In this document: piece by piece, positions 62,366-64,000 of the stretch
Layout: every line of letters begins with the position of its first letter
Position numbering within the stretch: the stretch's first letter is position 1
Assembly (NCBI GenBank): GCA_965216365.1
Contig: CBDCFT010000015.1
Location: 283,111-347,110, forward strand
DNA: 64,000 nt
Source: CBDCFT01 sp965216365
GTDB taxonomy: Bacteria; Pseudomonadota; Gammaproteobacteria; Arenicellales; CBDCFT01
Reading direction: 5' to 3'
Notes under the pieces: generated by a model
Database searches by the model: none
What the model saw: the letters and a program-made list of their open reading frames with translations, nothing else
What the model was told of the DNA's origin: nothing
Translations under genes and position numbers: made by a program

Positions 62366-63112
62366 TTACTGTTGCCCGCTCTGGTTTTGCATCGCCGCTT
62401 CCAGTTGTTCGAGAATGCGTTGCAGGGTTTCGGCAAGATCGGCCTGGCCGTTGTTTTGAAACTCTTGTGCCTGTTTTTCCAGTTCATCCATATGTTCTTT
62501 TGCTTTCTCCGATGCGCGTGCCGATCTCGATTCAAGTTCCTTGACCGCGGCGTCAATTTCCCTGGCGATATCTTCCGCCATGCCTTGCATGGATTGCTGG
62601 GATTGTTTTTCCAGTTCAGCTAGTTGCTCACGCAAATCCGTTTTGGATTGTTCCCACTCATCGCTTGCAAAATAACCCTGTACCGACTGCACCACTTGCT
62701 CAAGCATTTGTGCCGCCGATCCGAATGTCACGCCGGTTTGCCATGCCGCCAGTTCCAGCTTTGAATTCAATCCGTACAACATCGCGCCTTCGGCAATCGT
62801 TTCGCCGGAACCCGCGGGATTTAATATCTCCACGAACGCGCTTCCATCCGTGTTAATAATGGCCGCGGCGTTTTTCTGAATAGCGCTCGCATTGTCTTTG
62901 CCAATCGACAAGATAACGGAAACGCCGTTTTCCTGCGAAGTTACGGATTTCACTTTGCCGACGGTAACGCCGTTAAACATGGTTTTAGCGCCGGATTCGA
63001 GTCCCTTGCCGTTACCAAATTCAGCACCGATTTCAATGGAGTTGTTAAACATGCTGCAACCATGCAGTATCAAAATAATGAAAAGCGGAATAGACTTATA
63101 AAGTGCAGGCAT
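62366..63112 (-). CDS. MCE-domain lipoprotein with C-terminal coiled coil (MlaD-like)
   Basis: 248 residues from the ATG at 63112. Lipobox LHGC (Cys19) marks a lipoprotein. Residues about 23-120 match an MCE domain (AEFGNGKGLESGAKTMFNGV, VGKVKSVTSQENGVSVILSI), as in MlaD and PqiB lipid-binding proteins. The C-terminal part (about 135-248) is a long charged coiled coil rich in Gln, Glu and Lys. Unlike MlaD it is not next to mlaE/F genes, and it has a lipid anchor instead of a transmembrane helix. It is divergent from the endonuclease gene 62 bases away. Confidence 0.8.
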   Translation of the reverse strand: MPALYKSIPLFIILILHGCSMFNNSIEIGAEFGNGKGLESGAKTMFNGVTVGKVKSVTSQENGVSVILSIGKDNASAIQKNAAAIINTDGSAFVEILNPAGSGETIAEGAMLYGLNSKLELAAWQTGVTFGSAAQMLEQVVQSVQGYFASDEWEQSKTDLREQLAELEKQSQQSMQGMAEDIAREIDAAVKELESRSARASEKAKEHMDELEKQAQEFQNNGQADLAETLQRILEQLEAAMQNQSGQQ

Positions 63113-63174
63113 CAATTGCTGTATATGCTGTAGGGGGTTCAATATTAACACAACGATTTTGGGGTAATCAGGAA

Positions 63175-64000
63175 TGAAAATAGTCACTTATAACATTCAG
63201 TTTGGGAAGGGTAAGGATGAGCAATTCGATCTGCAACGGATCGTGGATGAAGTCACCGGCGCCGACATTATCGCCATGCAGGAAGTGGAACGGTTTTGTC
63301 AGCGTTCCGGAAATGTCGATCAGGTGTCCGTGATCACAAGTTTGCTAAGCCAATATCATTGGGTATACGGGCCGGGTATCGATATCAATGCGGATATTGA
63401 ACAAGATGGCGTCATCACTCACCGGCGTCAACAGTTTGGTAATTTATTGTTAAGCAAAACACCGATACTTTATTCGCGCAATCATTTGCTACCCAAGTAC
63501 GGCAGTCTCGGCCCGATCAGTATTCAGCGCTCCGCTTTGGAATGCGTGTTGGATTTAAAACAACCGTTGCGGGTCTATTCCGTTCACTTGACCCATCTCG
63601 CGAGCGCAACACGTTTGCCGCAAATTGACCAGTTATTGGACATTCACCATAACGCAGTCATGGAGGGTCCGCCGTTAATGGGTGACATGAGTGACGGCTA
63701 TTGGCAGGATCCCGGTCTTGGTATTGATGCGCCACGCGATGCCATTTTCCTCGGTGACTTTAATTTTGAACCGGATTCCGAAGAATATGATCGCATGACC
63801 GGTCCCGAGTCGCCTTATGGTGGCCGTATGAGTAATCCCGACGGCTTTGTCGATGCCTGGGCAGCGGCGGGACATGATGAGTTTGAAGGCAATAGCGCTG
63901 AAGTAAAAGGCCGGCCGGCGAGACTGGACTATTGTTTTATCAGCACGCGACTGCGCAATTCTATCAAGTCAGTCCATATCGACAGTGCTGCCCAAGGTTC
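63175..64000 (+). CDS. Endonuclease/exonuclease/phosphatase family protein (partial)
   Basis: The frame opens at ATG 63175 (AGGA just before it) and runs off the window end after 275 codons. It has the EEP-fold motifs MKIVTYNIQFGKG, QEVERF (metal-binding Glu), SVHLTHL, GDFNFEPDS, and near the end RLDYCFIS in place of the usual D-H pair. Such proteins cleave phosphodiester bonds in DNA, sphingomyelin or phosphoinositides; the specific substrate is not clear. Confidence 0.85.

Noticed and set aside
1..64000. tRNA, rRNA or replication-origin signals
   Set aside because: No cloverleaf with CCA end, rRNA stretch or DnaA-box cluster was recognised on either strand by eye; a tRNAscan run would be decisive.

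Overview
The window reads as chromosomal DNA of a Gram-negative gammaproteobacterium. It carries lipopolysaccharide (LPS) inner-core genes, the order glnE - ilvE - zinc finger - waaF seen in Pseudomonas and relatives, an IscR-controlled SUF operon, lipoproteins with Gram-negative lipoboxes, and REP/BoxC-like intergenic palindromes. No rRNA, tRNA, CRISPR array, prophage or plasmid genes were seen. GC looks moderate, with visibly AT-richer stretches near 21.2-22.4 kb and 54-57.5 kb.

Layout. 0-3.7 kb: an ArsC-type reductase, a DUF456 membrane protein, and a paired FAD disulfide oxidoreductase and TVP38 membrane protein. 3.8-9.4 kb: a giant tandem (double) UvrA-like ATPase split by a frameshift. 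9.4-13.5 kb: YbaK-type deacylase, quinone oxidoreductase, a B12-binding radical SAM protein with a CCAEP tail, and an EamA transporter. 13.5-20.3 kb: complete minus-strand operon iscR-sufB-sufC-sufD-sufS-sufU-sufT-Rieske with a recognisable promoter. 20.4-23.1 kb: a VapBC-type module with its operator, small secreted/lipoprotein genes and an O-methyltransferase. 23.2-32.6 kb: glnE, ilvE, zf-CHCC, waaF, galE, a WaaG-WaaP fusion and a second LPS-type kinase. 32.6-35.7 kb: lipoprotein, SDR, GST, AEC transporter. 35.6-37.4 kb: an island of small unknown genes, two of them paralogous, around structured intergenic DNA. 37.5-42.1 kb: a YdiJ/D-lactate dehydrogenase-like gene cut by a 1620-bp IS1380-family element with a 4-bp target duplication. 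42.3-44.3 kb: a frameshifted molybdopterin oxidoreductase. 45.3-57.5 kb: an island of exported and surface proteins, dominated by a 1978-residue protein with ten apparently identical 315-bp tandem repeats. 57.6-64 kb: deacetylase, SH3/glycine-zipper envelope proteins, agmatinase-like enzyme, MCE lipoprotein and a partial endonuclease/phosphatase.

Functional themes are Fe-S cluster assembly, nitrogen and branched-chain amino acid metabolism, LPS core synthesis and phosphorylation, and a large extracellular-protein locus. Several genes are broken (tandem uvrA, a small secreted gene, the IS transposase, the molybdopterin enzyme twice). This is either true decay or read error in the assembly; sequence alone cannot tell. 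The least explained parts are the small-gene island at 35.6-37.4 kb, the exported-protein island, and the 16-bp perfect palindrome ahead of the SH3 gene.
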